This document shows positions 38,701-50,225 of a DNA stretch of 64,000 nucleotides, one piece after another. The notes beneath the pieces are model-generated. The model made no database searches and had not been told where the DNA came from. It saw only the letters and a program-made list of their open reading frames with translations. The stretch spans positions 45,026 to 109,025 of the forward strand of contig JAIVFH010000108.1 of NCBI GenBank assembly GCA_025765595.1, written 5' to 3'. Both the position numbers and the translations under genes were made by a program. How positions within the stretch are numbered: position 1 is the first letter of the stretch; the number at the start of each line of letters is the position of its first letter. Source of the DNA: Obelidium mucronatum. Lineage: Eukaryota; Chytridiomycota; Chytridiomycetes; Chytridiales; Chytriomycetaceae.

Positions 38701-41490
38701 CTCAATTATTGGATGGCAAAAAGTATCACGAAACCTTCATTTCGCGGCTAGAAAGTGCTCGGGATCTTCATTTGGATGCACAGACTCAAGTTGTTGAATT
38801 GACTGAACGCCTGAAAAGTGTGGAAGCCCAGTATGACGTTTTGGTGGGCAAATTAGTGGAAGATCATGTAGCCACAGTCTCTTTCTTGCAAGTTCAACTT
38901 GCTGCCGCAAGTAACGAGGTTGACTCAACCAAACTTATTTTGGATAAAAAGTGCAAGTCTTTGGAAATAGCTGAAAAGGGTGTATTGGCTCTTAGAGAAC
39001 TCTCGGCAAGACAGGTTTGTGGTCTGTTTGTTGTTTTAATGTATCACTAACGGAATGACAAGGTGGACGTGACAGAACATACGCAGAAAGTTTCTCGATT
39101 ACAATCTCGGGTGATGACACTGGAAAATCAATTATCGTTGAGCCAGGCTGCGGTTGGGGAGCTCACTGAAAAGTTGCGCAACGGAGAGCGTGATGCCGAA
39201 TCACTCAAGTAAAAATATTCGATTCATCATTAGGTTTCGTCTGATATATTTTGTTTACAGAAACTTGTGGTGCAAGCTTGACGAGGAAGTGGATTTGGGC
39301 CGCAAAAAGTCTGTTGAAATCACCCGTTTGGAGGAGCGAATCAACGAGCTTTTGAGTCAAATTGCAACTTCTCGTGACAACAATCCTCGAATGTCCGAAC
39401 TTGAAGCTAAAGTATCCACAGTAACTGCACAGTACGATACAGAAAAAGCGCTTCACCAGAAGGCTTTGGCTGCATTGGATCATTGGAAGGGCTGTGTAAA
39501 CTCTCAGGCTCAAGTCAATAAGGACAAACAAATCGAACTTGACAATCTGCGGTATCAGTTCTCGATGATGCTTTCAGAAAAAGAATCTCAACAACTCCAG
39601 TTCTCAACCGAAGTCAACCAATTAAAAGCCCTGGTTCTGTCTCTTGAAGCTCAACAAGCCGAGTATAAAGAAAAAATTGACGTTCTAAGTCGAAATCTTA
39701 CGTCAGTCCTTGCTCAAGCGGATCAATCGACAGACAATCATTCTAAAGCTGTAGGACAATATGCTTCCGAGTTAAGAAAAAGTGAAGCTCTTGTGAACTC
39801 TCTACGTATGGAGTTATCACAAACGGTGGCAAACTATGTGCGTCTACAGTCCGAAATGTCGGATGTCAAGCATTCATACGAAACGGAATTGGCGAGCGAA
39901 CGCGGCAAGTCGCTTCAACCACAATTTGAACTTCAGCAACGGCAGATATCGTCTACTATCGAAACACTAGGTGCTACCACTTCGCGTTCATTGGGAGTGA
40001 TTGACGAAGTTCCAGAACCTGAAAGTGGACTGGAAGGCGCAGCTGTTGCACAAAGTAGTCATCAGTTAACTTCAGAGTTGAATGCTGAGTCAACAACTTC
40101 TGTCACTTCCAAGGATGTACAGGTCACCACGACGACAACCAGAGCAACCACTCTGGCAACAGAAAACGGAACCGATGGCCAACGTTTCAGATCTCTGTAC
40201 GAGGCTACTTCGATCGAACTGATGGCCGAAAAAGAGAAGTCTAGTCTTCTTCAGAAAGAGCTCGCTGATTTGCGACAGTCTCATCTTTCCACCCAAAGCA
40301 CGATAACCGCTACAACCACCACTACGGTATCTGAATCGGCCGACCAAAGTCCTTTAATATCCACAAATGAAATTGCCGAATCAGGGGAGTTGACTGGGCG
40401 AGAAGTCGCTACGTCTCGGAAAGTACGAGTTTTGACTCCGCAAGAGTCCACGATTTTTAGTGCATTTAAGCACGTGAGCGATGAGCACTGGAACTTGATT
40501 TCTCAAGAACTCATTGAAAAGAATGACCGAATCAAGGAGCTTGAAGAAAAACTGGAACTTGTGGCGGCTATTCCAGAGATTCTTAAAAAGTGGGAGGAAA
40601 CGTTTGTTGAACAAGAGGCTGATATTGAGCAGCTTGAGAAGGAGTTGTCAGAAACTCAAGATGAATTGAAGAGAGTCCGTGACGCTCAAACGGAGACTCT
40701 CCTACCTACTGGACAAACGGTTTCTGAACGCAGTATCAAAGTTGACGAACATACTCATACAGAAACAGTTCTTTTGCATCCTGAATTTGAAACGGTGTCA
40801 TTAGAGTTGGAGCAGAAAAATTTGTTGATCGTGGATCTTCAGTTTCGACTAGAAAAACTCTCCGCGATTCCCGATATCTTGAAGTCTTGGGAAGACGCTT
40901 TCAAGGCCCAAGAAGCTGATATTGACCAACTTGAAGCCGAACTCGATGCAGCTCACGGGCAGATCCAGAAGCTGCAGTCCACAGCGACAACGACCATCGT
41001 CAACAACACAAGGTCAACACTGAGTGACAGCAATGATAGTGCCGTCGATTTAATGTCTCATCGCCTTTCTCCTCCCTATCGCGACTTGCTGATGTCTCCA
41101 AATTCAACTTTTGTTCAATCAGCTGGGTCGACTCCACGGCAACTCGTCTCGGAAAGCTTTGAGATCGCCTACAATCGCGAAACGGGAGAGTACTATCTCC
41201 CTGACTCAAATTCTTTCGGCCATGAAACCTCCAATGTTGGAGCACTCCAGTACATCGAAGTGCTGCGCCAACACATCTACCAGTTAGAGAGAAATTTAAG
41301 CGAGAGTAGAAGTCGGATCATGAATCTTCAATCTCAAGTCTCGAATTTGGAGCTCGCTAACTCTGAAGCCAGTTTACGTGTTTCTCGTGCAAGAACTGAG
41401 TTGATTGAAGTCAATACCGCTAACAGACTGCTGGAGTCTAGGTTGGCAAGGGTGAAAGATCGTTCTATTTGCGGGATTTTCAACGTGTAA
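29784..41490 (+). CDS. Giant kinesin-like protein: divergent N-terminal motor, about 2,900-residue coiled-coil tail
   Basis: Ten exons can be placed: 29784-30286, 30346-30654, 30711-30933, 31557-32311, 32366-32479, 32541-33068, 33136-33910, 33970-39014, 39063-39208 and 39261-41490, about 3,540 residues. The head aligns along the kinesin motor: FPGFDVKARSEIVYGQRVWP, P-loop GTARAGKS (consensus GQTGSGKT), LTLLEVRNEDAVDVLR, switch I region TSSTRSH (normally SSRSH), switch II FDLASSSRV (normally DLAGSER), then YRQSKLTLLMKDSL and SFVSPFESDLDETLRTLKFS. The Walker A Gly-Lys-Ser is kept, but the switch II Gly and Glu are lost. Head and neck are separated by one apparent missing base in a T run near 30816-30820. 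A Ser/Thr-rich region (31.8-32.1 kb) precedes uninterrupted coiled coil. The overall layout recalls CENP-E-type kinesins, by size only. Probable role: microtubule-associated scaffold or tether. Confidence 0.82.
30944..31458 (+). repeat. Array of 15 short GC-rich hairpins in an intron of the kinesin-like gene
   Basis: Fifteen copies of the palindrome ACCGCC-nnn-GGCGGT, each able to form a 6-bp stem with a 3-base loop. They are separated by 10-35 bases of T/C-rich sequence that often ends CATCTCTCAG or CATCTTCATA. Twelve units have loop GAA, two have TAC (about 31189 and 31444) and one has GTA (about 31400). TAC and GTA are reverse complements, so that unit is the same element inverted. Only one unit (about 30998) has a mutated arm (GCCGGT). 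The intron runs 30934-31556. The plus strand stays open in all three frames for long stretches. Similar GC hairpins are known as mobile elements in chytrid mitochondrial DNA; a relationship is only a suggestion. Confidence 0.92.
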
Positions 41491-42338
41491 TTTAATTTCA
41501 GTTTTCTTTAATTGCAGTTTAATTTTTTTTTCTTGACATTCATAACCACCGTAACTATCACATTTTCAGTGCAGTTTTTTTTTAAGTAAAGTAAAACGTT
41601 GAGCATTTCTTTTTTATGGAGAGAACTCTTATCCCCATCAAGATTAAAGGAAGCGTTCAACCTCGTTATGAAGGGGGAATTCAACTGATGCTCAGAATGC
41701 GTGCATCAATGCACCTCTTGGAAAGAATGATGTTATGCTATTTTTCCAGCCATCGACTTCTGGAAACCACAAAGCCAAAAATGCCTTCATGAACGCATCT
41801 CAGACTGGGTGAAAGTTTTTAAGGCACAGAAACGCGAAGAAGAGGAGCGAGGAAAGAAAGAGAAGATATTTAGATGAAGAAAAGGAAAAGATATTTAGAT
41901 GAGCCGCTGCATTGTCTCGTACAAGCCACCTGCCACGGCACATAGTACCAAAGAAGACATTAAACGTGCCGAAGTGTTACTGTTCGAACAATTACCTGTG
42001 CCGTCGCAGAGTGAGGTTATCAGCGAAGTTTCTTTCGCAAAAACCTAAAACAATAAATGTCTACTTGTTAAAGACCTATATTGGCAACCCTTCACATTTT
42101 TTCTAATCAGCAAAGTTTTGAACGGTTCGAATCTGATACGTAATTGAATTGTTTGGCAGATAACAGTGGCTTGATATGAACCTTTTGATGAAATTTCCTG
42201 TCAAATGAATCTGACGGATCACATGATTGTTCTCGTGAACCCTCTTTGAACCTGACGGTTGATCTTATAAAACACAGACGCGCTTTCCTGCAAAGTATCA
42301 CTACACGCTCACATCTAAGCCTGAACCCTCAAAGATAA
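41491..42338. other. About 850 bp intergenic
   Basis: T-rich 3' region of the kinesin-like gene, then sequence with only small open frames, such as a 48-codon ATG frame at about 41898-42044, and finally the chitinase promoter. No domain, repeat or RNA gene is recognised. Confidence 0.45.
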
Positions 42339-44248
42339 ATGCTCTTGAAATCTATTCTCTTGTCCATTGGGACAACCCTTGCCGCAGCGCAATGTGCAGG
42401 CGGAACTTGGTCCTGTGAACAGAATTCGGTCTCCGTCTGCCAAGATGGCAAATGGATTGCGATCAGTCGCTGTGCTGCCACACAAGGCTGCAGAGCCGCG
42501 CCATTCTATGATTGCGGCGGGCCTGCACCGCAAAACCCAGCCCCTACTTCGAATGGTTCTTCAGAACCAGTCAAGACTACTGTTGCCCCCGTGCCCATTC
42601 CTACGTCCGATGTGGTTACCGCTAATCCTGCCACAACTACCACTACAACTATTACCACGTCTGCAACTACTACTACATCAACAAAAGACGTCACTACCAC
42701 TGCTTTAGTCGCTATTACTACCACTACGACTACTACTACGACTACCGTTGCACCAGTTCCAACGAATCCACCAACGCAACCACCAGCACTCGGTGCCGTT
42801 TGCTACCCCAAATTCGTTTCAGGCAAGAAATATTCCAAGGGAGCGATCGTCAGCGTCAACGGAATTAACTATGAAGCAAAGTTTGAAACTGGCAATGATC
42901 CTTCAGCCGCTGGCGACTGGTCTGACTGGAACAAACTCAACAGCTGTGATGTTAACACCTTGAAACCAAGACCTTACACTACTCCTGGAATGATTGGGTG
43001 AGGAATCTGAAGAACCAGACTTTTTGCAACTTGGCTAATTTTTATCTTAGGTACTGGGCAAATTGGGCTGCGTACACAAGACCACAAACCAGAATCGATC
43101 TCTTGGACCTCTCTGGTTTCACTGCTGTAAACTACGCGTTTTTGAATGCTATGCCAGACGGATCACTTAAGTCATTTGACGACTGGGCAGACTTTTTGCA
43201 CATCTCAAGACTAACCGGAACTGTTCGGGCCAAGTATCCAAACCTCCGCACTTTGATTTCTATCGGTGGTTGGTCTGGCTCCATTTCGTTTTCTACAATC
43301 GCGAAAAGCGACTCGGCTACCGACGCCTTTGTCAAGAACGTTCAAAAATACTTGAATGACAATGGTTTCGATGGTGTGGACATTGATTGGGAACACCCAG
43401 GTGGCGGTGGTTTACCATGTAATGTTGTGGACCCGCAGGATGCAATCAACTATGCCAAGCTTTTGAAAAAGTTGAGAGTAGCGCTCGGCCCAGACGCGTC
43501 TATTTCTATTGCTGCTTCGGCAAATGCCAATACTTACGTGGTAAATGGAAGGAACTACCTCCCTGAAATTGCGGAACCGCTTTCTTACATTCAAGTCATG
43601 ACTTACGATTACTATGGATCTTGGTCGCCATACTCTGACTTCAACAGTCCTTTGAATGTTCCATCGGCATCTGACCCACGTCAACCAGAAGCCAACGGCA
43701 AGCAGTGGTCAATTGCTGGATCAATGGCCGACTTTGAAAAAGCTGGAGTTCCGAAGTCGAAGCTTGTGCCAGGTATCGGATTCTATGGCCGGTCATGGAC
43801 AGTTGAAGATGGAGCAAACAATGGTTTGTACCAACACTGTACTGGTGGTAAGAGCAGAAACTCCTCATGCCCAGCAATTCAAGGAGATGTTCTGGACGAT
43901 GTCTGGAACGATCCTTGCGGTGGTGCCTCGCGTTCCGGAGTTTGGATGTACTTGAACTTGCGTGGGGATTCTGCGGGTGCCAGAGCTCAATCGAATGCTC
44001 CACTTGCAGGAGCTGATCCGTTCACCGCTACTAACGGATGGGTTCGCAAGTACTACGACTTTGCTGAGAGCCCAACCTTGTACAACCCTAGCACCAAGCA
44101 ATTTATCAGTTACGATGATCCACAATCTATCGAGAAGAAAACTTCGTGGGCCAAGAAGTCGGGTTACGCAGGAATTATGACCTGGGAGTTAGATCAAGAC
44201 TATAAACATGAGATGATGAACGCAATGCGTAAGGGTTGGGGAGTTTGA
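42339..44248 (+). CDS. Secreted GH18 chitinase with N-terminal binding modules
   Basis: Two exons, 42339-42997 and 43051-44248, 618 residues. Order: signal peptide (MLLKSILLSIGTTLAAA); a small Cys-rich module (CAGGTWSCEQNSVSVCQDGKW); a Thr/Pro-rich linker (about residues 65-145); a CBM5/12-type chitin-binding module (KKYSKGAIVSVNGINYEAKF, ending DWSDWNKLNSC); and a complete GH18 barrel from YWANWAAYTRPQTRIDLLDL. The barrel carries SIGGW (about 43263) and the catalytic FDGVDIDWEHPG (about 43370), with Glu as proton donor, plus MTYDYYGSW and the final MTWELDQDYK. It hydrolyses chitin by the substrate-assisted mechanism, in wall remodelling or use of external chitin. The intron keeps frame across IGYW. 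It is intact. Confidence 0.95.
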
Positions 44249-44359
44249 AGTTGGAATAAAGCAATCGATATGAAATCTTAACAACCAATTTGGCTTTATT
44301 GTATATTCATAACATAGGGACTAATTTTATTGAAGAACAATTAATTCGTTAGTATAGAG

Positions 44360-46011
44360 CTAGTTCTGGGTTGGAACTTGAGGAATTTCAGTTTCCTCTT
44401 GGTATTCTTTTTCGGCTTTTTCGGCATCAATAACAGGCGAGTCGATTTCAGTGAGTGTTGGATTCATTGCGAACGATCCCTTTGGAATGAAAGTACCCGC
44501 AAGAATAACAACACATCCGACAGAGAACATGACACCAGCAATGATGTAAAATGGCTCGATACCCGTGCTGTAAGCCAAGTTTTTGTCGTTCTTGATGGCC
44601 TTGACTTTGTTGGCAAAGACATCGAGGTACTTTCCAAGTCCAAAGTTTAGGCAGAAGTAAATGAGAATGTAAGAAGAGTAGAGAAAAGCCATCACGGCAC
44701 CCAATGGAGAAACTTCTTCGGTGTTCTCTTCATCTTCTTCTTGGTGTTCGAGTTGAGATTGGATGTAAGCTGCGAGAGACACATCACCGGCAGCCCAACC
44801 CATGGAAATAAACATGAAAAGAGCGGCAACCATCCAGGCATATTGTTGAGGAGTGGTACCACTGGTCAACAAAGAGTATGCAAGTCCTGGAACAAGCCAG
44901 ACCAAGTTCAAAACGAGAGCATCCCAACGAACCCATGGAATTGGTGTGTGGATTTGCGTGTTGAAAATAAAGACAATGAATGCACCACAGAGCTCCCCAA
45001 AGTTGGAGCCACCATTCATGATTTGGGCGAAAGCCGCGTCACCGAGCACAATCTTTGAAAAGTTTGGTGCGATACCATTTTCCAAATATCTGTGGAACAC
45101 AAGACCAATAGTGTAACCAGGGATCAACCAAAAGAATTTGCGGGAGCTGAAAATAATACGAGCACCCACAACGATGGACTGGAAGTAGACGGCGGTGTAG
45201 TGAGCCACTGCGCCAAGTGCAGAACGTTTTGGAGCATTCAAAACCTTTTCAGAAATCTTGCGTTCAGGCGAGCTGACTTGCCACCATGAGAATGCAGCGA
45301 GGATAAAAAGCGGGGGGCTGACGGACATTGCGTAGACATGTCCAAGCTTTTGAATCATGAAGGCAGAAAAAAAGGCACCGGAAGTTCCAGCAACTTCGTA
45401 CCAAATATGGACGGTTGCATCCATCTTCTTAAGCTTTGCAACATCGCCTCCTACGATATCACGAGGAATAACGCGGCGGATGAGTTCAATGATACCATAG
45501 GCGATTCCGATGGAAAGGAAAAGAGGAAAGATGAGGTATGGCGTCCAATTTCCATAAGTCTTTGGATCTGGACTTTCCTTTCCATTCTTGGTGATGTAGC
45601 TAACAACTTGCCCACCAGTGGCTGGCTCTATGATCAAGAAGACTAGGGCCAAGGCAGCGAAAACAGTAATGGCAGTAGCAAGAACTCTTGGAGTCTTGAA
45701 ACGAAAAATGAGAGGCGCCACAGCAATAGATCCGAGAGATTGGCAAAGCTGGTTGAGACCTTCAAGCAATCCGATAATTGCAAATGCGTTTCCACTGGTC
45801 TCTGGGTTGGAGTTGAACCGCTCTGTCATCTAAGGTCTCATTAGTAATCTCAGAATTTGATTGAAAAACTGCCCGGTATCACCATTGTTTTAACTGCTCC
45901 AAGGGCAGACTCAAGACCGAGCTTGTAGCACATAATGCCAACGGTGTAGAAGAGCAAGTTGCGCTTCTGCTCAGCGGTGAAACCAGGGAACAGCTTTTCG
46001 ATGGCCGACAT
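44360..46011 (-). CDS. Major facilitator superfamily transporter
   Basis: Exon 1 46011-45883 (MSAIEKLFPGFTAEQKRNLL...) and exon 2 45829-44360 join in phase 0 to give 532 residues with about 12 hydrophobic segments. Typical features are an amphipathic N-terminus, a long hydrophilic middle loop (MDATVHIWYEVAG to SSPERKISEKVLNAPKRS) and a charged C-terminal tail with EKAEKEYQEETEIPQ. A second loop is very acidic (HQEEDEENTEE). It resembles uncharacterised fungal MFS proteins. I cannot assign a substrate. An alternative start at 46122 would add 37 basic residues; the inner ATG is preferred because homologous-looking sequence begins there. Confidence 0.72.
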
Positions 46012-46549
46012 GTGTTTTTTGAGATTTTTGGGATCTTTGAAGCAAGAGTTATTATGAGGCTTTATACACGTTTTTTGATTAAATTTTGGTGCATGCAAAA
46101 AAGGCACGCGTTTGGTAGACACAAACCAATAATATTATCATTAATCAATTTTTACTTCTCATGATTTGTTGCCATTTTGATGATGTTTGTAGACCCCAGT
46201 TTTTCATGCATCATTTTTGAAAACCATTTCAGAGCGAAGACTCCGTACTCTCCTGGCCTCTTCACGACCTAAACTCGGCTATGCAGTCCTTGTACTCGCT
46301 CAAGTTCTAAACGTCTTGTCTTTGGTTTCGATTTTCATCCACGGTAGATTTTTTCGATTATGGATACATGTGCCAACATCAGTGATGCCAGTAGTAATAG
46401 TAAATTAAATGTATATCGTTTGTTGGTACAGTATTCCTGTCATGCATAACTTTGGGTCTTTCCTTTTTTGAAACAAACAGTATTCACAATATAATATGGA
46501 AAAAAAAGAAAAAAACTCCGATTACCAAAAAAAAAAAAAAATTAAAACT
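46012..46549. promoter_or_regulatory. MFS promoter and zinc-finger gene 3' region
   Basis: About 540 bp, with A-rich runs at 46500-46545 and no supported gene. Confidence 0.4.
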
Positions 46550-46656
46550 CTAAACAATGGGTTCAGGAAAATCAAGACTTGCTGTTGCATTACACTTTTT
46601 TAAACGCATGTGACGATACGATGCATCCTGAAACGAAGGTTGTCAAAGATTTTTTC

Positions 46657-46701
<45 letters not shown>

Positions 46702-48955
46702 AACAAAAGATATTTACCTTTCTTGAAAAGGAAGCATCACAATGAGTACACCGAAAATCTTTGGCATTCAAATGGGAAGATCGACGGTGTCGCTCCAAAT
46801 CATGTGTTCGTGTAAACCGTTTACCGCACTCAACCTCTTCACAAATAAATGGTTTTTCTAATCGGTTCAGCGCTGCTGTACTCGAAGAACGCCGTTGTTG
46901 TAGTTTTGGTGGTAGAATAGGCGTAGCCGCGTCAGGACCTTCACTACCAGTTGATATGGGCTTCACACATTTCTCGGATGATGCGGGATACCACATCATG
47001 TTGCTTGTAGAGGGGATCGAGATTGAATTCTGGAATGATGCATCGTTGTTTGGTGCAGAATGTGTCCTCATCATAGCTCCAAACATTGGTGGCACACCTG
47101 ACCGTAAATGAGCAGTCATACGGCGTTTACGTGAAGGTGCTGAAGATGCTTTCGTGGCATTTATAGCAGTGGGCTGGAAGTGCTGGTTTGAGAAAGTTGC
47201 GTTTGGATTTGGATGGAGAGAGGAGTGTTGGTATTCTGTAGAGTTCATACAAGGAGGAGAAGAGCTTTGAGGGGTGTTGGGAAATCCAAGAATGGACTGC
47301 TGAAACTGGTGGGACTGCGGTGATTGTACTTGGGGAACTTGATGTCCAAATTGAACCGGGGACGAAGAGGGTGAAGTCACAGTAAATCCCAGAGGCGAAG
47401 TATACGAATCCATAGAATTGCTTCTGTGTATTATCCGTTCGGGCACTAAACAACGTTTGCATTTGTCAGCAACAGTTATACGTGAAAAAAATGAAAACGG
47501 AAAAATTGACTCAACTGTGGCCATTTCCGACCGGGCTTGGTGTGCAGGGGATTCCAAGAATCCCCATATGATTTACATCCGGCAAGGATGACGACGATGT
47601 AAAGACCCACGCTGGAATGGAGTTGGAGCGATTCACATGATTTGTAAAAGGTGATTCGGTGCCCAAAAAGAACTCGTTCAAATTCGTTGTGTTATCTTGT
47701 AAACTCCAATTGGGCAAAGACTGGCTGAACATAGAGTTGTTATTGGTATCCTGCCCCTTATTGTAGCTTGGAACATTGAAGCTGTCGATCGACACATTAG
47801 AGTCATTAAAAGTAGTGGATGATGAAGTAGATGGAATAACTATGGAAAGGGACGACTGCGAAGTGAACATTGGTGGTTGCTTATTGGCTTGAAACTCCTC
47901 CGCCTGCGATTTGTACGGTGGCAGATTAAGGCACCGTGCCAAAGGCAGTTGAAATGAATTTAAGCAGTCGTCAAAGAAATGAGAAGCTTGAGTGCGTTCT
48001 GTGCCAATCTGCTGCTGTTGATGAGCAATCTGATTGGGAGGCAAGGAGTTGAGCCCCATGCCACCCAAATCAAACGAAAGACTGCCATTAGACTCATAGG
48101 ACCAAGCCTGCTCTGCCCTCTGTCCGTTTCCAGTGTTCTGTGGGATTGCAATCCCTCGACTTGCGAAACCACCACCGACCATTGGATCACCACCATTGCT
48201 GATAAAGCAAGACTGCATGTCTGAGAAGTCACTGCCAGAGTGCACTGATCCAGTTCGAACTGAAGAGGAGGGGAAGGCCATGCTTGGTCGTGGAGCAGTG
48301 GCGTCGAAGGGTTCTTGCACGATACGAGAACTCGGGGCTTTGTGCATCTGCATTTTTTGGAGGTTGGAAAATTGATAAACAGATTTTTGGAGGCACTTGA
48401 TGCACGTGCCGGATAACGCTGATAACAAAAGAAGCGTGGGCTTACATTGAGCACGGCTGTGTGCGAGAGCGACGCGAAGGGGTCGCTTGGACTGCGAGGC
48501 GAGAGGCCAGGCGATGAGTCACATGACTTGTTGCAGGAAATTCCATTTGCACTGCTCGAGGTCTTGATGCCACTCACCTGCTGGGAGCGGCAGTTGCCTG
48601 GACCTGCGTCTTGCATGTGCAGCGAAAGCAATGCAGGGGAGTAGGCTGGGGTGTTGGCGCCACACAAATTGGGTTGGGTTGCGTATGGGCTGAGTGGTGG
48701 TGGCAATGCCCTCGGCTGATGCGCCACGGAAGTACGTCGCTCTGATATTGCATTTGCGTTGGCATTCGAGTTTGCATTGTGTTTACTAACACTGGTAGCC
48801 AATGTGGCACTTGGTGCTTGAGTACCTGCCCCAGCAGGCTGAGGAAGAGGTAGCGCAAGGCGAAACCCAGCGAGGTTGGTACTAGAGTTCATTTCTTGTT
48901 GGCCCTCCTTCGAATGCGAATAAGTCACACTATCGCTGAGGGGGGTTGAAAGCAT
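46550..48955 (-). CDS. C2H2-type zinc-finger transcription factor
   Basis: A long Ser/Pro/Gln/Asn-rich, probably activating, N-terminus (start chosen at 48955, MLSTPLSDSVTYSHSKEGQQ; 49039 is possible), spread over exons at about 48955-48450, about 48350-47520 and 47450-46718. Near the C-terminus are two zinc fingers. Finger 1 is KPFICEEVECGKRFTRTHDL followed by ERHRRSSH. Finger 2 starts FRCTHCDASFSRK, is interrupted by an intron (46717-46628), and is completed by DASYRHMRLKKC in the last exon (46627-46550), making a C-x2-C-x12-H-x5-C finger. A basic KRRMTAH motif may be a nuclear signal. The finger arrangement is like stress/nutrient regulators of the Msn2 type in general form only. Exon edges in the N-terminal half are approximate. 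Confidence 0.82.
46658..46699 (+). repeat. Poly(A) tract, 42 bases (poly-T on the coding strand) inside the zinc-finger gene intron
   Basis: An uninterrupted run of 42 A on the plus strand. On the gene's strand it is the pyrimidine tract between the two halves of zinc finger 2. The exact length is doubtful. Confidence 0.9.
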
Positions 48956-49188
48956 TGAGTTGTAATTTTTGTGGTGATCGAGGAAGGTACAACAAGCCAA
49001 CTTCGGTAACAGTCGGAACGAAAGAGATACAATCTCCACTCAATTTTCTGAGTGCTTTGTTTTGTCCCAGCTTATGCTTATTAAATTTATTAAAGAACTG
49101 AAGAACAATACATGAACTAATTCTGACTGATTCCACTTTGCCAGAGGCCTTTCCAATATGGCCTTTACGAAATACATTTGTCTGCTCT

Positions 49189-50076
49189 TCAGACCCAGAG
49201 AAGACTCTTGTCTTTGGTGTAATGATACCGTATTTGATTTTCGCTATACCTAAATTTGCGTGCACGGTCCGTGGTTGCGGCGTCGCGGGCCGAAATCAAA
49301 AACTTGTGATTCTCATGGCACCGGTTTGAATATTCCTTCGCAGCTGCGAAAAACTGGTCCATATGTTCCTTGACTTTTTCATGCAACTCAGGAATGGGAT
49401 TCACTGCAGGAAGAGCTGTCGGCTTGGGTTTTCCTCTGCGTTTTTTTTTTTTGGTTGTTTGGTGGCTCCGTCAATCACGTGACCACGCCCGCTTCAGCCA
49501 AGCACAAACTTCCCACAACAAGCCGCCGCTCGGAATTCCACCCCAGAAACATCAAAAGACTTACATGGCAGACCAAGCGATGTCTTCAGCTGGACAGTCA
49601 ATATCAAGAACTAAGACAGCACGATACGCCAACCAGGGACCCACTTCGTCATGAACTGAGAGAAACATTGTTTGATCCAGAAAGGCAAAGCCAATGTGGT
49701 GCCCAAGTCGCTGGAAATGGACAAACTTGGAGTCAGTATCGTAGGTGAACCTGGCTTCATAAGCAGTGTTCGAGTCCTTCATTGCTTCATGAACAGCGGT
49801 TGCGACATAGTCATCCAGAGGGTTATCCGATGCTTCCACCTCTTTTCTGTGAGAGTTTGCGTGCGCAACAAACTTTGGCCAGAGTTCCTTTGTGTTCGCA
49901 ATCAGTAAAGCCAATGTCGATGGCCTGTTGAAAGTTGCCAAAGGAGGCAGTGTCGGCATATGAGATGTGCCCTCCAAGCAATAAGCATTGTATGTTTGCA
50001 CAATGAAGGGAGAAACGAGGTCCAGGCCGCGCGTCAACAGGCTCGAGTTGATCTTCGCCAACAGAGCTTCAACCAT
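49189..50076 (-). CDS. MMACHC: MMACHC/CblC-like cobalamin processing protein
   Basis: In animals MMACHC removes the upper ligand of vitamin B12 and passes the cofactor to methionine synthase and methylmalonyl-CoA mutase. Exon 1 (50076-49565) reads RGLDLVSPFIVQTYNAYCLE, LPPLATFNRPSTLALLIANT, DNPLDDYVATAVHEAM, FQRLGHHIGFAFLDQTMF and GPWLAYRAVLVLDID. Exon 2 (about 49439-49189) reads KPKPTALPAVNPIPELHEKV and ISARDAATTDRARKFRYSEN. Together about 255 residues, close to the 282 of the human protein. The layout LPPLATFNRPSTLALL, then a His-containing loop, then the strand with WLAYRAVLVL matches the CblC flavin-reductase-like fold. The join is GT-AG and in frame. The family call rests on pattern memory, not a search. 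Confidence 0.75.
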
Positions 50077-50225
50077 CAATACAACCTAAATGTTCAATAA
50101 ATATGAATCACTTTATGAACCAAACAAATTAAACCAGAGCAATACGCACACAAAATCGATAAACTCGACATTCAGTACATAGCGTTGTTGGTTTTTTCTA
50201 TGCTCTTTATCATATTTCCAGAAAA
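50077..50225. promoter_or_regulatory. Compact head-to-head promoter, CblC-like / SR protein
   Basis: Only about 150 bp separate the two divergent start codons, so the two promoters must overlap or be shared. Confidence 0.45.

Noticed and set aside
41898..42044. 48-codon ATG frame between the kinesin-like gene and the chitinase
   Set aside because: Clean start and stop but no recognisable motif and no conservation evidence. Kept only as a note in the intergenic entry.
42120..42140. GGTTCGAATCT, resembling a tRNA B box
   Set aside because: No A box at the right distance, no acceptor or anticodon stem pairing in the flanks.
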